From: Cryptomeria japonica
Lineage: Eukaryota > Streptophyta > Pinopsida > Cupressales > Cupressaceae
Direction: 5' to 3'
Assembly (NCBI RefSeq): GCF_030272615.1
Contig: NC_081406.1
Coordinates: forward strand, 213,876,997 to 213,940,996
Length of the DNA: 64,000 bases
The notes below the pieces were generated by a model, which saw only the letters and a list, made by a program, of their open reading frames with translations, did not search any database and was not told the DNA's origin. Position 1 is the first letter of the stretch. Each line of letters opens with the position of its first letter. Shown here piece by piece: positions 61,863-64,000 of the stretch. A program made the position numbers and the translations under genes.

Positions 61863-62651
61863 ATGGAAGGAAGATTGCAAATGGACTCTACTTGCACAAT
61901 ATGTCGTAGAGAGCACATAGAGTATTTTCTCTGCAACTACAGAGTCTTCTTAGCAGTGGAAGAGTGAGAGAGAACCTTCATGGAGCACATTACAGACGTT
62001 TTCCTAGGACAAGTATTCCAAATTTAATCATACTAGATCAGGAGGAGCATCAAGCGGGTGATTGGTGAAGAAATCCTGTTTCCTCGGGAAAGACGAGCCA
62101 TCTTCCCTTCACAACTTATCTCTATTTTCTTGTCAAATGCTTTTGACTTGGTCCAATCCCTTTCAATGCTTGAGTTAATTGCTGCCAAAGTTGTCAAGCA
62201 TGAATTTCTGCTTGGTAATAAACTTCTCCTTGCAACCCAAAGATATGACTTATGGGAGGGTAACGCCCACATTGGGGGCATTTTCTCGTGACATTTCCGT
62301 CTATCCAGACATGTCTTTGTGTCAATTTATGATAACATTAAACATACGTTGGAGATGCAGAACTTTTCTTATATCCAAAGTGCTTTGGATAAACACCGTA
62401 GGGAAATAGGGTAGGAATTGGTTACTTTGGTTAAGAAAAAGTTGAATGCCTTGTTAATTCTATTGAATGTTGAACCTCTCGAGGTGAATCTACCCCTGCG
62501 ACCGGTAGTGCCAGATTTTAATGTTGCCTTAGGGCCTGTGCTATCGCAAGGCTCTAATGAAGCTGTAGGGTCAACTCAAATTCCACCTATAATCGACAGG
62601 GGCATGGTGCAAGAACATCAAGATGAAACAATCCAGTCGATGGATAAGTAA
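61863..62651 (+). pseudogene. Possible LINE ORF3, unrecognised
   Basis: A single frame of 263 codons from ATG 61863 to TAA 62651, interrupted by five stops (TGA, TAA, TAG, TGA, TAG) with no frameshift. It starts MEGRLQMDSTCTICRREHIE and has helical stretches (IFLSNAFDLVQSLSMLELIA, IYDNIKHTLEMQNFSYIQSA, then ELVTLVKKKLNALL) followed by a Pro-rich tail. A CTIC...C pair near the start might bind metal. No known domain is recognised. It lies inside the LINE (upstream of the A-run), so it would be an extra downstream ORF or cargo. It could also be chance, as AT-rich DNA can hold long helix-like frames. Confidence 0.45.
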
Positions 62652-63057
62652 GGCAGAGGGTAAATTCTGTTACCTATTTTGATGGGCATAATTATGGACG
62701 TCGGATGGCTCTCCATTTTCAAAACTGTTGAGGATGGCCATGTTGCAAAATTATAAGTCTACGCACAAAATTAACTATCTCAAGTTAATATTTTTGGAAT
62801 GTAACGAGATCGAGTTAGTTATGTTGTCCTGCAGCCAATTGGAAAATTGGTATTCTGGTCTTGTAAAAATGACATTTCTATCATTTCACTAATTTAGTTG
62901 CATTAGGTTAACGCTAGTTTTTAGGGGATTTCGTTTGAAATTGTAGCTATAACCGGAGGTTTTCTTTTTTCTGGTTCTTTCCTGCCGGTATGCTTGTTGA
63001 AATAGATTTTGTATCCTATTATTATATTAATATATATGTGGCTTGCCACCTTGCTTA
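62652..63057. other. LINE 3' untranslated region
   Basis: No gene. T-rich stretches with a GCTTGCCACCTTGCTT end just before the A-run, similar to plant L1 3' ends. Confidence 0.6.
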
Positions 63058-63064
63058 AAAAAAA
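63058..63064 (+). other. LINE 3' A-run
   Basis: Seven A residues close the LINE and are followed by a T and the target duplication copy at 63066-63079. Confidence 0.8.
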
Positions 63065-64000
63065 TTATCATTATTTTATTTGAATTTCATATATATTTAA
63101 TTTAATCAACCAATTTTTTTTTTTATATTAAACAAATAAATTTTAAAAAAATAAATATTCAAAGGCAGTTGAAGAGAAAAAGAATAACTCTCAAAGGAGA
63201 CTACAACTGAATGGACTTAACAAAAGCCATACAATAGCACATAATTTTGTCTAAAGCAATCATACAATAACACATGATTTAGTTTGAAACACTTTATATA
63301 AGTCAAAATTGCTGCTGGTTTGAAATTGTTTGAATTGATTTTGAATTTGCAGCATATGATCCATAGCCATTACATTCTTCTTAGATAGGTCTTGTAACTA
63401 CCAAAAAAGGAAGCAACCTGAAAAACATATGTCAAAGTAAAACCTTAAAGTATCAATTTCTTGAAAATAATTGCTAAAAATCATTTGGTCTTCCAAGTAT
63501 ATTTTAAAATTATTTCTCTAATAGAATTAGAAATTGCATTATTGTGAGGACCAAAATCAAGAATAGCTTCATTCCAATTCAATTTGTAATAAAAAAAATG
63601 AAAAATAGCAATTTTTTTTTTTTAAAAATATCATTAAAAAAAAGACAACCAAACTTCCTCTTGCCTTACTAATCATGCTAAGCCGTCACCATAAATACTT
63701 ACTATTTTATAAACAAAAGAAAACTTCCTTTTGCTATGCCTTATTAATCCTTACGAATCTTGATAAGCCACTAAGCCTATCACCACAATACTTATTGTTG
63801 TGTCTCTAAAGAGAAAGAAAATCATTCAATAAATTCTCTAAAACACACCTACAATACTTTATAAGAAGACACATCTTTAAATCTTCTATACTCAAACCTA
63901 TACTTTCAAAGTTCAACAATAGTTTGGAGTTATAAATTACTTAGAAATGCGCTATATATAAAACTTCTCTACCATATCTTCAAAGTTTGCTTTCATCATA
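63065..64000. repeat. AT-rich host repeat, right of the LINE
   Basis: No gene seen. The sequence resumes the host repeat: TATCATTATTTTATTTGAAT and TTTAATTTAATCAACCAA match, with changes, 38606-38655, and a CTAAGCC(G/A)TCACCA(T/C)A phrase recurs around 63675 and 63770. The rest is A/T-rich without recognised elements. Confidence 0.55.

Larger units (their letters stand above)
38756..63079 (+). mobile_element. L1-type LINE with 14-bp target duplication, split by four LTR insertions
   Basis: The LINE proper is 38770-63064. TATCATTATTTTAT occurs at 38756-38769 and again at 63066-63079, just after the terminal A-run: a target-site duplication of typical L1 length. Inside lie solo LTRs at 39522-40326, 41213-42061 and 44241-45729, and Copia C at 46164-58499. 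Subtracting these and their target duplications leaves about 8.8 kb of LINE: short leader, ORF1 (DUF4283 type), ORF2 (endonuclease, RT, zf-RVT, RNase H), a possible ORF3 and a 3' A-run. All frames are broken, so it is inactive, but the layout is essentially full length. Confidence 0.9.

Overview
This window looks like intergenic nuclear DNA from a large, repeat-bloated plant genome, most likely a gymnosperm and probably a conifer. The reasons are that almost every recognisable reading frame is retroelement-derived, the elements are nested up to three levels deep and heavily decayed, and there is a Penelope-like element with a GIY-YIG endonuclease, a class known in plants mainly from conifers. 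The taxonomic call is inference. I found no intact host gene, tRNA, rRNA or CRISPR array.

Layout. (1) 1-3975: right-hand part of a non-autonomous Copia-type element (family A, subfamily A1), with a decayed large ORF and its 3' LTR. (2) 3976-4805: a decayed frame of unknown function. 7590-9510: a decayed plant mobile domain (PMD) protein gene. Both lie in otherwise featureless AT-rich DNA. (3) 12333-21458, minus strand: a Tat-lineage Gypsy element (gag, protease, RT, two RNase H domains, integrase), broken by a solo LTR (family E, 19916-21193) and by a probable LTR insertion at about 18131-19447. (4) 21459-33341, minus strand: Copia element B. It is interrupted by a complete family A element (subfamily A2, 23157-29733, target duplication AGGAA) carrying a coiled-coil and zinc-knuckle ORF1 and an unrecognised ~1150-codon ORF2. 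(5) 33342-34520: a truncated Penelope-like element joined directly to a truncated LTR of B, followed by pyrimidine-rich DNA and an uninterrupted (CA)84 microsatellite. (6) 35493-38769: AT-rich filler. (7) 38770-63064: one ~8.8 kb L1-type LINE spread over 24.3 kb. It is bounded by a 14-bp target duplication and holds three solo LTRs plus full-length Copia C (46164-58499), itself split by Copia D (50776-55685). Most junctions carry a 5-bp target duplication, and the LINE and Copia frames rejoin when the inserts are removed on paper. (8) 63065-64000: the same AT-rich host repeat that lies left of the LINE.

How the parts relate. B, C and D carry their own gag-pol in various states of decay. A2 has a methionine-tRNA-type primer site, LTRs and polypurine tracts but no protease, integrase, RT or RNase H, so it must have been moved by enzymes from elsewhere. 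Families A, C, D and E share non-coding LTR signals although their LTR sequences differ. The most striking is a stem-loop at the end of U5 with a C-rich loop, whose arms change in compensating pairs from family to family. A second inverted repeat brackets the final polypurine tract and LTR start. These two structures, the A-family ORF2, the Penelope-like element and a possible third LINE ORF are the observations I think most deserve follow-up.
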